Shown: positions 1 through 7,238, counted from the first letter of the stretch. The stretch: 16,892 nt of DNA from Clostridia bacterium (GCA_017453085.1 JAFTKV010000024.1:1-16892); one strand, 5' to 3'. A program made the numbers and translations. Notes: a model not told the origin generated them from the letters alone.

Positions 1-744
1 CTCATTAGTCGTGTTGCACCGTTTTTGGACACCGGTGCGTGGATCTTGATCCTCAATATTCCGCTTTTGATCGTGGGACTTGTGGTGTTCGGCAAGGCAT
101 TTTTGGCGTCTACCGTGTATACCACAGTAGTTTCCTCGGTTTTGGTGGATATTATCAGTAAACTGGCCAGTCCTTGGCTGCCCTTTACCGACAATATCAT
201 TCTCGCAGCAGTTGCAGGCGGCGGGTTATTGGCACTGGGCATCGGCATCGTCTTCCGAAGCGGCGGTACTACCGGTGGCGTGGACATTTTGGTAAAGCTT
301 CTGCGCAGGAAATTCCGCCATATGCGGACAGGCGCGCTGTTTATGAGTGTGGATACGATCGTGGTGATCATGACTATCCCCGTAATGGGCAGCGTAGAGG
401 CGGCACTCTATTCTACGGTGGCATTGGTGACGACCAGCATCGTGCTGGATAAGGTGTTGTACGGTACCGAGGGCGGAACGCTGTTCTATATCGTTACTAA
501 TCATCCCGAGGCTATCGCGCACCGCATATTGGAGGAGGTCGATCTGGGCGTAACCTATCTCAACGGAGAGGGCGGGTATACAGGCGTACCCAAGCGGATC
601 ATCTTTTGCGTTGCCCGCAAGCAGCTGGCACCCAAGATCCGCGACGTGGTGAAGGCAGAGGATCCCGACGCATTCCTGATCGTCTCTCCTGCTACCGAGG
701 TGCTGGGACTTGGCTTTAAGCCCCATGGAGCAGAAGATCTATAA
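1..744 (+). CDS. YitT-family membrane protein (5' partial)
   Basis: The reading frame is already open at base 1, so the true start lies outside the window and 247 residues are visible. The first part is hydrophobic membrane segments, including the NIPL stretch typical of YitT proteins, a second helix near residues 55-80 and a glycine-rich GGTTGG motif after it that is conserved in the family. The last roughly 90 residues are soluble and match the DUF2179 domain in pattern, ending with EVLGLGFKP. Full-length YitT proteins are about 280-290 residues, so around 40 N-terminal residues are missing. The family is widespread in Bacillota; its transport or signalling role is not established, so no substrate is proposed. 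The gene ends in its own terminator, and the next gene is convergent. Family assignment is confident; function is unknown. Confidence 0.9.
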   Translation, partial: LISRVAPFLDTGAWILILNIPLLIVGLVVFGKAFLASTVYTTVVSSVLVDIISKLASPWLPFTDNIILAAVAGGGLLALGIGIVFRSGGTTGGVDILVKLLRRKFRHMRTGALFMSVDTIVVIMTIPVMGSVEAALYSTVALVTTSIVLDKVLYGTEGGTLFYIVTNHPEAIAHRILEEVDLGVTYLNGEGGYTGVPKRIIFCVARKQLAPKIRDVVKAEDPDAFLIVSPATEVLGLGFKPHGAEDL

Positions 745-761
745 CACAATTCATCTATCTC

Positions 762-793
762 AAGCGATGCGGCTCATACCGCATCGCTTTTTT
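762..793 (+). terminator. Intrinsic terminator of the YitT-family gene
   Basis: A perfect 11-bp stem (AAGCGATGCGG pairing with CCGCATCGCTT) encloses a 6-base loop and runs into a T tract. It lies 17 bases after the stop codon, in the right orientation to end plus-strand transcription. Confidence 0.95.
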
Positions 794-801
794 AGAGAAT
801 G

Positions 802-830
802 AAAAACTCTCCCCCGATTGGAGGAGAGTT
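802..830 (-). terminator. Intrinsic terminator of the CBM9-like surface protein gene
   Basis: Read on the minus strand, an 8-bp stem (AACTCTCC with GGAGAGTT) is followed by a short U tract. It lies about 50 bases beyond the stop codon at 879, back to back with the plus-strand terminator at 762-793. Confidence 0.85.
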
Positions 831-837
831 GTGTGTA

Positions 838-869
838 AGATCTAATGTTGATTCAATCAATGTAGATCT
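838..869. repeat. Imperfect inverted repeat just after the stop codon
   Basis: The ends AGATCTA and TAGATCT are perfectly complementary. Inside them TTGATT and AATCAA can also pair, with a two-base bulge and a minimal loop. The repeat lies between the stop codon at 879 and the terminator at 802-830, so the transcript would carry two successive hairpins. A similar arrangement follows the neighbouring surface-protein gene. Role unknown. Confidence 0.6.
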
Positions 870-878
870 GACGGTCAA

Positions 879-1781
879 TTATTCGGTAACGGTGCGCTTC
901 TTAAACGCCAGGGATACGGACAGAGCCAGTGCAACTACGGAGAGTGCCAGTGCTACGTTCAGTGCATCACCGGTCTTGGGAGAGTCGGTCTCGGGAGTCT
1001 TAACGGGGATGGATTCGCCCTTTGCAACAACTGCGCCGCAGTCCTTGCAGACGGTATCGCCGGTGTAACCCTCTTCGTCCTCGGTAGCATCCTTAGCACC
1101 TACGACCTCGGTGTTCTCCAGAGCTTCGCCATTGCGGTTGAAGATACCGTTTGCGGTAACGTGAGCCTTGTCGGCGTTAGCGGGCCAAGTCAGCTTGGGA
1201 ACCCAGTATTCGTCGTTGCCGCCGCCGTTTGCCTCGCCGTTGTTGTTAACGTCGCCGATAGTCTTCCAGGCTACGCCGATGCGCAGGAAATCATCCTCGC
1301 CGGTAGCCAGGAAATCGAAATCGGAGTATGCCATAAATACTTCCACGGTGGTGTGGTACAAATCGCCAACCTTTTCGTTGGTCATCTTGGCAACCATCTT
1401 CTCGTGGCTGGTAGTGGGGACGGGATTGTCAGCCGTATACCCCTTTGCGGAAACCCAGCACTGGTTGTCGCGGTTGCCGTTCTTGTTGACGAAGAACTCA
1501 AAGTTGGTGTTCATCCACCAATCACCCTGATCGGTAGTGAACTTTGCGTGGTAAGCGTCAGCTGCCATGTACAGGCCGTCTTCGCCCAGAACGCCGTAAA
1601 TGGTAACCTTCTTGCCTTCCCATTCGCCGGAGCCGACGACGCTGAGGGTGTGAACGCCTGCCCAATCGGACAGATCACCGTCTACGGTGATTGCAGGAGC
1701 TGCACTTGCGGATACTGCCATCATGGGAACCATGCACAGTACGGTAAGAAGTGCGAGCATTGCGCAAATGATTTTTTTCAT
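879..1781 (-). CDS. Secreted wall-anchored protein with CBM9/DOMON-like domain
   Basis: A 300-residue exported protein. Residues 1-28 form a signal peptide (MKK, hydrophobic core, then SASAA). Residues about 30-200 begin with ITVDGDLSDW and follow the pattern of CBM9-like/DOMON beta-sandwiches, which often bind sugars. Residues about 229-262 form the EGYTGDTVCKDCG-type segment found in many clostridial surface proteins; its CxxC (C245, C248) could bind metal. The C-terminus is a sortase-type anchor: SPKTGD at 267-272, a hydrophobic helix and the basic tail KKRTVTE. SPKTG fits the (S/N/P)PxTG pattern described for clostridial class B sortases better than classical LPXTG. The start at 1781 is chosen because GGAGGT lies 7 bases upstream; the ATG at 1796 would overlap that site. 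The gene is probably monocistronic. Ligand unknown. Confidence 0.85.
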   Translation of the reverse strand: MKKIICAMLALLTVLCMVPMMAVSASAAPAITVDGDLSDWAGVHTLSVVGSGEWEGKKVTIYGVLGEDGLYMAADAYHAKFTTDQGDWWMNTNFEFFVNKNGNRDNQCWVSAKGYTADNPVPTTSHEKMVAKMTNEKVGDLYHTTVEVFMAYSDFDFLATGEDDFLRIGVAWKTIGDVNNNGEANGGGNDEYWVPKLTWPANADKAHVTANGIFNRNGEALENTEVVGAKDATEDEEGYTGDTVCKDCGAVVAKGESIPVKTPETDSPKTGDALNVALALSVVALALSVSLAFKKRTVTE

Positions 1782-1833
1782 TAGATAAACCTCCATGAAT
1801 ATAGTTTTGCAGAAACGATTTCTGTTTACAGAT

Positions 1834-1862
1834 ATTTTATCTCATGTTCACAAAAAAGTCAA
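1834..1862 (-). promoter_or_regulatory. Sigma-A-type promoter of the CBM9-like surface protein gene
   Basis: On the minus strand, -35 TTGACT (1857-1862) and -10 TAAAAT (1834-1839) are separated by exactly 17 bases. Transcription would start near 1827, giving a leader of about 45 bases. The -35 box and following spacer are identical over 16 bases to the promoter at 4047-4075. Confidence 0.85.
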
Positions 1863-1946
1863 TATTTTTTGAATAAATTTATGACGCTGATACCGATATT
1901 CTCTGTTTTATACAAAATGAATCGCTTTGATTTGGTTAAATAAACC

Positions 1947-1982
1947 AAAAAGAATCCCTCCGTTGGGAGGGATTCTTTTTTT
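1947..1982 (-). terminator. Terminator of the PA14/discoidin surface protein gene (bidirectional)
   Basis: A perfect 11-bp stem (AGAATCCCTCC with GGAGGGATTCT) encloses a 4-base loop. It has A residues on the left and T residues on the right, so it can end transcription on both strands. The gene ending at 2031 on the minus strand is its natural user. Confidence 0.93.
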
Positions 1983-1986
1983 GAAA

Positions 1987-2025
1987 GAGCTCTATTGGGA
2001 GATCGCAGCTAATTCAACAGAGCTC
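1987..2025. repeat. Imperfect inverted repeat just after the stop codon
   Basis: GAGCTCT and AGAGCTC are perfectly complementary, and the stem extends to 11 pairs with one mismatch (ATTG opposite CAAC). It lies between the stop codon at 2031 and the terminator at 1947-1982, matching the arrangement at 838-869 although the sequence differs. Confidence 0.6.
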
Positions 2026-2030
2026 GGGGA

Positions 2031-3989
2031 TTATTCGGTGATTCTGCGCTTCTTGGAAACAACAACAGCGCCCAGAGCCAGAACTGCAACTGCTGCTACT
2101 ACGGAGTAAACCACAGCGTCACCGGTCTTGGGAACGTTGGTCTCGGGCTCGGTAGTGTCGGGAGTGTTGGTAGTAGGCTCGTTGGTGTCGGGAGTGGGCT
2201 CAACGTAGTTGTAGAGATCCAGCTCAGCGAAGGAAACTGCATCGCCGCCCCACCAGCAGGTGTTGATTACCAGCTTGTAGTAGGTGTAAGCTGCGGGTTC
2301 GTCTACTTCGTAGGTAGCAACCTGGTTGGAAGAGCAGCCCAGACCGGTCATGCCACGGGTAACGTAGTCAATTACTTCGTAGTTCACGCCGTCATTGGAG
2401 CCGGACAGAGCCCAACCGGTAGGAATACGACGATGAACAATGCCGTCTTCAGCGGTTACGATGCTGTAGTGGGTAACAGTGGTAGCCTCGGTGGTCTGCC
2501 AAGTGATGGTAGCACCGAAGTTATCGCGAACGTTAGCCCCCAGCTTGGTGGACAGGTCGTTGTCGACGATGTTGGCAACAGCGCCGTCGCCCCACTGTCC
2601 GATGGTGCAGTTAACGGTGTCCATCTTCACCTTGTCGGTGAGGTCGGTGCCGTCAGCTACAATGGGAGCAGCTACTGCGGGATTCAGCATATCGGTGTTG
2701 GTGGGAACGGTGGTCTTGTAGGTCAGAACGTCGTTCATGTTCTTAGCTTCTGCAGCGGAGAAGTCTTCGGTAGCAGAGAACTTCACGATGGGCTCCAGCA
2801 GGTTGCCGCCGTCCATTTCCAGGAATGCAGCGAACAGAGGATAGGTCTTGCCGGCTTCCAGCTTAATGGGAGTGGGATACCAGGAATCAACCTCGTTGTC
2901 CTGCCAAGTACCGTTGGACCACAGCTCGAATACGGTAGTGCCGTCGATTTCCATATAGAAACCGTTGTCAACCTGAGCGCAGCCGAACAGGTAGTAACCG
3001 GTCTCGGGAACGGTGACGAAGCCGTTGTATACGTTCATGTAGGACTCATCGTTGACAGCAGGAGTCCAAGTGCTGATGACGGGAGTGATTACATCGCCGC
3101 CGATCTGCTTGGAAGCAGCAACGAGAGCGTCGAAGGTTTCATGGAAGTTGAAGTTGTCTTCGATACACTGTGCGCCGTTGCCGCCGGTGAAGGGATCGCC
3201 ATTACCGGTACCCTTCAGGTTAGCGCAGTTGTTACGGAATGCGTTTACGTAAGGATGATCAACGTGATCATTGGAGCCCCAACGGTCAACGTCTGCATGA
3301 TAGCAGTCAACCTTCAGGTCGAGGGTGATGCCCAGATCGCCCAGAGACTTGTAATCGGTGGTGTCCTTTTCGTAAGCACCTACTGCCAGAGCGTCACCGC
3401 CGGTGAGCTCAAGGAACCAAATCTCAACGTCGTGGGATTCGCCTGCTTTGAGGGTGATTTCGCCCAGATCGCTGACAACGCGTTCCTCAGCCTTGTCGAA
3501 GTAGTGAGAAGAGCCCCACCATTCGTAGTAACGGGTGCCGTCCATTTCGAATACGAAGCCGTTGTCAATCTTATTAGCAACCAGAGTGAAGGTTACGTCC
3601 TTGGAAGCGGTCATGGTACCCTTCCAGTTCAGCATATAGTTGTCACCGTTGGGAGCCTTCAGAGTGTCTCTTGCCAGACCGTCACCGGACACCTGGAAAT
3701 CGGTTACAGATGCGGATTCGGCATTGGTCTTGTAGGACCAATACATCAAATCGGGCAGAGTGGTATCGAATCTCTTCATACCGTCATTGCCGGTATAGTA
3801 TTCGTCCTTTTCCCGCCCCATCAGCCACTTATAAGCTTCGCCCCAAGCGGAAGTCTTGGCGGCCATGTGATAAGAGGTCTGAGTCAGACCGTCAACAAGG
3901 GTGGGTTCTTCAGCAGCACTGACTGCGAAGGCGGGAGCCATACACAGAACGGTAGAAGCTGCAAGAAGTGTTGCAAGAAGTTTTTTCAT
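2031..3989 (-). CDS. Large secreted wall-anchored protein with two PA14-like modules and a discoidin-like module
   Basis: A 652-residue exported protein. A signal peptide occupies about residues 1-26. Two related beta modules follow at about 85-207 and 305-408. Each has a D/VDNGF-hx-hDG core (142-151 and 340-350), then LKAG or LEAG, as in PA14-type carbohydrate-binding folds. Residues about 450-596 resemble an F5/8 type C (discoidin, CBM32-like) domain, with SGSNDGVNYE at 529-538. A Thr/Pro/Glu-rich linker leads to VPKTGD (619-624), a hydrophobic helix and KKRRITE. No catalytic domain is evident, so this is likely an adhesin or glycan-binding scaffold; that role is inference. The start at 3989 has AGGAGG 5-6 bases upstream; an in-frame extension to 4082 covers the promoter and is rejected. 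It shares its anchor style and promoter with the gene at 879-1781. Confidence 0.85.
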   Translation of the reverse strand: MKKLLATLLAASTVLCMAPAFAVSAAEEPTLVDGLTQTSYHMAAKTSAWGEAYKWLMGREKDEYYTGNDGMKRFDTTLPDLMYWSYKTNAESASVTDFQVSGDGLARDTLKAPNGDNYMLNWKGTMTASKDVTFTLVANKIDNGFVFEMDGTRYYEWWGSSHYFDKAEERVVSDLGEITLKAGESHDVEIWFLELTGGDALAVGAYEKDTTDYKSLGDLGITLDLKVDCYHADVDRWGSNDHVDHPYVNAFRNNCANLKGTGNGDPFTGGNGAQCIEDNFNFHETFDALVAASKQIGGDVITPVISTWTPAVNDESYMNVYNGFVTVPETGYYLFGCAQVDNGFYMEIDGTTVFELWSNGTWQDNEVDSWYPTPIKLEAGKTYPLFAAFLEMDGGNLLEPIVKFSATEDFSAAEAKNMNDVLTYKTTVPTNTDMLNPAVAAPIVADGTDLTDKVKMDTVNCTIGQWGDGAVANIVDNDLSTKLGANVRDNFGATITWQTTEATTVTHYSIVTAEDGIVHRRIPTGWALSGSNDGVNYEVIDYVTRGMTGLGCSSNQVATYEVDEPAAYTYYKLVINTCWWGGDAVSFAELDLYNYVEPTPDTNEPTTNTPDTTEPETNVPKTGDAVVYSVVAAVAVLALGAVVVSKKRRITE

Positions 3990-4046
3990 ATTTTCCTCCT
4001 CAAATAGTTTGGCAAAGTCGCTGCGAGACTCTGCCGATTCATAAAT

Positions 4047-4075
4047 ATTATACATCGCATTCACAAAAAAGTCAA
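4047..4075 (-). promoter_or_regulatory. Sigma-A-type promoter of the PA14/discoidin surface protein gene
   Basis: On the minus strand, -35 TTGACT (4070-4075) and a perfect -10 TATAAT (4047-4052) are separated by 17 bases. Transcription would start near 4040, giving a leader of about 50 bases before the strong AGGAGG. The block TTGACTTTTTTGTGAA is shared with the promoter at 1834-1862. Confidence 0.9.
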
Positions 4076-4158
4076 GAATCAATTATCCAATAGAACGGCT
4101 ATTCGAAGATTTTCTCTGTATTTACTAAATCAGCCTATTCTTTTTTGTTTATTCTAAC

Positions 4159-4180
4159 AAAAACCCGCCGTTTGGCGGGT
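4159..4180 (-). terminator. Intrinsic terminator of the trkA-trkH operon
   Basis: On the minus strand, ACCCGCC pairs with GGCGGGT around a 4-base loop and is followed by five U residues. The hairpin begins 4 bases after the trkH stop codon. Confidence 0.9.
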
Positions 4181-4184
4181 CTCG

Positions 4185-5627
4185 TTATTTGTTTCGATAG
4201 AGCACGGGGCAGAAGGTCAGCAGAAGCGGGAAGATCTCCAATCTGCCGAACAGCATCAGAGCCGACAGGACGTATTTCGAAAAATCGGAGAAAAATCCGA
4301 AGTTGCCGGTGGGTCCGATGGCACCAATGCCCGGGCCTACGTTGTTCAGGCAGGTAGCCATAGCGGTGAAGGAAGTGGAAAAATCGGCGGTATCAAGGGA
4401 GATCAGCAAAAGTCCCACGGCCGCCAGCGCGAAATATGCCATGGTGTATGCAGACAGATCGTTTAGCGTAGCTTCGTCTACCTGTTTGCCGTTGAGACGG
4501 ATGGCTTTTACCGAGCGGGGATGCACCATTCGATGCAGATCCCGATGGAGCTTCTTGAAAATCAGAAGAATACGGGTAATCTTGAAGCCGCCGCCCGTGG
4601 AGCCTCCACAGGCACCGCAGAAGGTCAGCAGTACCAAAATCACCTGGGAGAATATCGGCCAGGTACAGTAATCGGCGGTAGCATAGCCCGTGGTAGTGAC
4701 GACGGAAGCCACCTGAAAAGAGGAATAGCGGAGTGCTTCGGCAAAATTGTTGTAGAGAGATACGATATTGCCTGCGATCAACAGGGATGAGCCTGCCACG
4801 ATACCGAAATAGGTCCACAGCTCATCGCTTTTCAGTACCGATTTGAAGTCCCGCAACAGAAGAAGGAAGAACACGTTGAAGTTCACACCGAACAAAAGCA
4901 TGAACACGGTGATCACGATCTCGAAATAAAGATTGCCGTAATGGCCGATGCCGGTATTATAGATCGAGAAGCCGCCGGTGCCTGCGGTTCCAAATGCGTG
5001 TACCAGGGAGTCGAACAGCGGCATTCCACCGCTCAGCAGAAAGCCCACCATGATAACTGTCAGGGCGATGTAGATATAGTAGAGCCACTTGGCGGTGACC
5101 TTTAGCTTGGGGGCAACCTTGCCGAAGGAGGTGCCGGGAACCTCGGCCTTCATAATGTGAACCGATCCGCTGCCTGCCGAGGGAAGGATGGCCATGATGA
5201 AGACGATAACGCCCATGCCGCCGATCCAGTGAGTGAAGCTGCGCCAGAAGAGGATGCCTTTTGGCAGGATCTCTACGTTGGAGAGGACGGTGGAGCCGGT
5301 GGTGGTAAAGCCGGACACCGTTTCGAAAAAGGCGTCTGCAAAGCGAGGGATCGCACCGCTGAACAGGAAGGGCAAGCAACCCACCAGGGATACCACGATC
5401 CAGGTGAGGGCAACGGTAAGATAGCCTTCACGGGCGTAAAGTGCTTTTTTGCGGGGGCGGATGAGGAAGACGGCAAGTCCGCCCAGTGCACCCGAGATCA
5501 GGATGGTATAGAGGTAAGGGAGGATGCTCTCGCCGTAACAGATCGCACAGACCAGCGGGAGCAGCAGAAGTGCTGCCAGTGCGACCAGCACCCAGCCTAC
5601 CATCCGAAAAACCAGAGGAAAATTCAA
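4185..5627 (-). CDS. trkH: TrkH-type potassium uptake channel subunit
   Basis: The membrane pore of a Trk/Ktr potassium uptake system, 480 residues and very hydrophobic. The four selectivity-filter loops are visible in order: ETVSGFTTTGSTV, FGTAGTGGFS, QVASVVTTTGYAT and CLNNVGPGIGAIG. Each carries the filter glycine expected in the family. The start is taken as TTG at 5627, because GAAAGGA lies 9 bases upstream and the product then begins MNFPLVFRMVG, like other TrkH proteins. A longer frame from a TTG at 5681 adds 18 charged residues, has no evident ribosome-binding site and overlaps an inverted repeat. TrkH works with the cytoplasmic TrkA ring, encoded 114 bases upstream on the same strand. 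The assignment is firm; the exact start is moderately sure. Confidence 0.95.
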   Translation of the reverse strand: MNFPLVFRMVGWVLVALAALLLLPLVCAICYGESILPYLYTILISGALGGLAVFLIRPRKKALYAREGYLTVALTWIVVSLVGCLPFLFSGAIPRFADAFFETVSGFTTTGSTVLSNVEILPKGILFWRSFTHWIGGMGVIVFIMAILPSAGSGSVHIMKAEVPGTSFGKVAPKLKVTAKWLYYIYIALTVIMVGFLLSGGMPLFDSLVHAFGTAGTGGFSIYNTGIGHYGNLYFEIVITVFMLLFGVNFNVFFLLLLRDFKSVLKSDELWTYFGIVAGSSLLIAGNIVSLYNNFAEALRYSSFQVASVVTTTGYATADYCTWPIFSQVILVLLTFCGACGGSTGGGFKITRILLIFKKLHRDLHRMVHPRSVKAIRLNGKQVDEATLNDLSAYTMAYFALAAVGLLLISLDTADFSTSFTAMATCLNNVGPGIGAIGPTGNFGFFSDFSKYVLSALMLFGRLEIFPLLLTFCPVLYRNK

Positions 5628-5636
5628 ATCAACAGA

Positions 5637-5643
5637 TCCTTTC
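5637..5643 (-). promoter_or_regulatory. Ribosome-binding site deciding the trkH TTG start
   Basis: GAAAGGA on the minus strand lies 9 bases before the TTG at 5625-5627. No ATG exists at the expected N-terminus, so this site is the main support for a non-ATG start. Confidence 0.65.
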
Positions 5644-5672
5644 TTGTGGAAGACTATGTCTCCGCGCCTCTG

Positions 5673-5702
5673 CCAAGGCAAATGATTGCATGGTCGCCTT
5701 GG
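5673..5702. repeat. Inverted repeat in the trkA-trkH intergenic region
   Basis: CCAAGGC (5673-5679) and GCCTTGG (5696-5702) are a perfect 7-bp inverted repeat with a 16-base loop. They lie inside the 114-base gap between the two trk genes. No U tract follows, so it is not a normal terminator. It could be an mRNA-stability or processing element that sets the ratio of TrkA to TrkH; this is inference. Confidence 0.45.
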
Positions 5703-5741
5703 ATTCTTCTGAATATACTGAAAAATGGACGGGAATACCGA

Positions 5742-7097
5742 TTATTCCATGATGTCGCCCAGATTGTTTAGCCCTACGTGAGTGGTGACTACGATAACGC
5801 TGTCGCCGGGGTGGATGGAATCCTCGCCGCGAGGGAAGATGGTCTGCCGCTTGCGGATGATGCAGGCGATCAGATAGCCCTTCTTGGGGCGCAGCTCTCG
5901 CAGCGGGACACCCGCGCCGCGGAAGGCTTCGGTAACCTTGAACTCTAACGCCTCGGCCTTGCCGTCCATGATGGAGGAGAGGGCTTCTACGTTGCTGGCC
6001 AGCGAGGATTGCATCGCGCGTACGTATCGCTGTACCTGTGCCGCTGCGATCAGATGGGGGGTGACTACGTTGCGGATATTCACCTTGGAAATGATGCCCG
6101 AAAGCTGAGTGTGGTCTATCTTGGTGATGACCTTGGCAACGCCTCTTTCCCGCGCACTCATGGAGATGACGATGTTCTCCTGGTCCATGGCGGTGAGCGC
6201 CACCAGTGCATCGGCACCGTCCAGACCTTCTTCCCGGAGCATCTCCTCGTCGGAGCCGTCGCCCAGGGTAACGTTGGCATGTGGGAGGACATCCGCCAGA
6301 TATTCGGCGCGCTCCTTGTCCTTTTCCACGATACAGACCCGCAGATTGTTCTCGTGGAGCAGACGGGCAAGATAATAGCTGACCGTACTGCCGCCTACGA
6401 TCACTACGGTTTTGGCTTTTTTGCGGGTAGGATCAATCAGTCGGAAGAATTTTGCGATCTCGGACGGACTGCCGGCAATACCGATACGGTCGCCTGCGGT
6501 AATGGTATAGGAGCCGTCGGGGATCAGAACCTCGCCGCCGCGGACGGCAGCACAGACCAGGATCTGCATCTTCAGCTTTTGAGTGAGCTGAGGCAGGCGG
6601 ATGCCGCAAAGGGGAGAGCCCTCGGGAATGGTGTATTCTACCATTTCCACACGTCCCTTGGCGAAAAAGTCCACCTTTACGTCGGCAGGAAGGATCAATT
6701 GACGGGATATTTCGGTGGCTGCTTCCAGCTCGGGATTTACCGAGAGGGAGAGCCCCAGCGTATTCCACATGACCGAAAGCCCCTGCAGGAGTTTAGGATC
6801 GCGGACGCGAGCGATAGTATGGGGCGCACCCATTTCCCTTGCAAGCATACAGCAGAGCAGATTGGTCTGGTCGGAGGAGGTGAGCGCAATCAGCAAATTG
6901 GCAGAGGAGACGTCCGCTTCCCGCAGAACGTCTGCATCCAGCGCATCGCCGTTATAGGTGATGACGTCCTGGGTATTATCACTTTTTTTCAGCTGTGCGG
7001 AATCCTTATCCACTACGGTGACGTCGTGACCGTCACGAGAGAGCTGATCCGCCAGATAGAAACCGGTTTTTCCGTTTCCGACGATAATGATTTTCAT
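5742..7097 (-). CDS. trkA: TrkA, double-RCK regulatory subunit of potassium uptake
   Basis: A 451-residue cytoplasmic protein with a duplicated RCK architecture, the usual length for TrkA. The first Rossmann domain starts at residue 1 with IIIVGNGKTG (GxGxxG at 7-12) and an acidic residue D30 after the second strand, consistent with binding of dinucleotide or ATP. A TrkA-C domain follows to about residue 215. The second Rossmann domain starts near 230, but its motif reads GGSTVS (235-240), so the third and sixth positions are serine instead of glycine. E258 keeps the acidic position. A second TrkA-C domain ends the protein. TrkA gates TrkH, the next gene in the operon. The start has GAAAGG 7 bases upstream. 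Confidence 0.95.
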   Translation of the reverse strand: MKIIIVGNGKTGFYLADQLSRDGHDVTVVDKDSAQLKKSDNTQDVITYNGDALDADVLREADVSSANLLIALTSSDQTNLLCCMLAREMGAPHTIARVRDPKLLQGLSVMWNTLGLSLSVNPELEAATEISRQLILPADVKVDFFAKGRVEMVEYTIPEGSPLCGIRLPQLTQKLKMQILVCAAVRGGEVLIPDGSYTITAGDRIGIAGSPSEIAKFFRLIDPTRKKAKTVVIVGGSTVSYYLARLLHENNLRVCIVEKDKERAEYLADVLPHANVTLGDGSDEEMLREEGLDGADALVALTAMDQENIVISMSARERGVAKVITKIDHTQLSGIISKVNIRNVVTPHLIAAAQVQRYVRAMQSSLASNVEALSSIMDGKAEALEFKVTEAFRGAGVPLRELRPKKGYLIACIIRKRQTIFPRGEDSIHPGDSVIVVTTHVGLNNLGDIME

Positions 7098-7114
7098 AAC
7101 AATGCCTTTCCAAT

Positions 7115-7128
7115 ACTCCGATAGGAGT
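7115..7128 (-). other. Small hairpin at the 5' end of the trkA leader
   Basis: ACTCC-GATA-GGAGT is a perfect 5-bp inverted repeat. It lies within a few bases of the predicted transcript 5' end and about 5 bases before the ribosome-binding site. It could stabilise the 5' end or modulate initiation; no regulator is identified. Confidence 0.4.
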
Positions 7129-7139
7129 GATACGGTATA

Positions 7140-7168
7140 AGTTTAGCACAAAACGCTCCGCTTGTCAA
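7140..7168 (-). promoter_or_regulatory. Sigma-A-type promoter of trkA-trkH
   Basis: On the minus strand, a perfect -35 TTGACA (7163-7168) and -10 TAAACT (7140-7145) have a 17-base spacer. The start would be near 7133, leaving a short leader of about 36 bases before trkA. It diverges from the promoter at 7210-7238. Confidence 0.75.
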
Positions 7169-7209
7169 GCCTTTGGATGGGATAGCAGGAAATCTGTGGG
7201 ACAGGTATT

Positions 7210-7238
7210 CTGACAACCGAATCGGCATACAGTATAGG
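7210..7238 (+). promoter_or_regulatory. Probable promoter of the small lipoprotein gene
   Basis: CTGACA (7210-7215) and TATAGG (7233-7238) lie 17 bases apart on the plus strand, about 25 bases before the start codon. The -10 box is a partial match, so confidence is moderate. Confidence 0.55.

Noticed and set aside
745..878. Small gene or RNA between the YitT-family and CBM9-like genes
   Set aside because: The gap is fully explained by two back-to-back terminators and one inverted repeat; no ribosome-binding site with a credible frame was seen.
1797..1946. Riboswitch upstream of the CBM9-like gene
   Set aside because: The leader from the predicted start is only about 45 bases, too short for known riboswitches, and the rest is AT-rich promoter sequence.
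2433..4007. A long plus-strand open frame opposite the PA14/discoidin gene
   Set aside because: It is antisense to a gene with a signal peptide, recognisable domains, promoter and terminator. Its product lacks a coherent fold pattern, and no convincing ribosome-binding site was seen.
6009..7124. A long plus-strand open frame opposite trkA
   Set aside because: The minus strand carries a complete double-RCK TrkA. The opposite frame is open because of codon bias and matches nothing recognisable.
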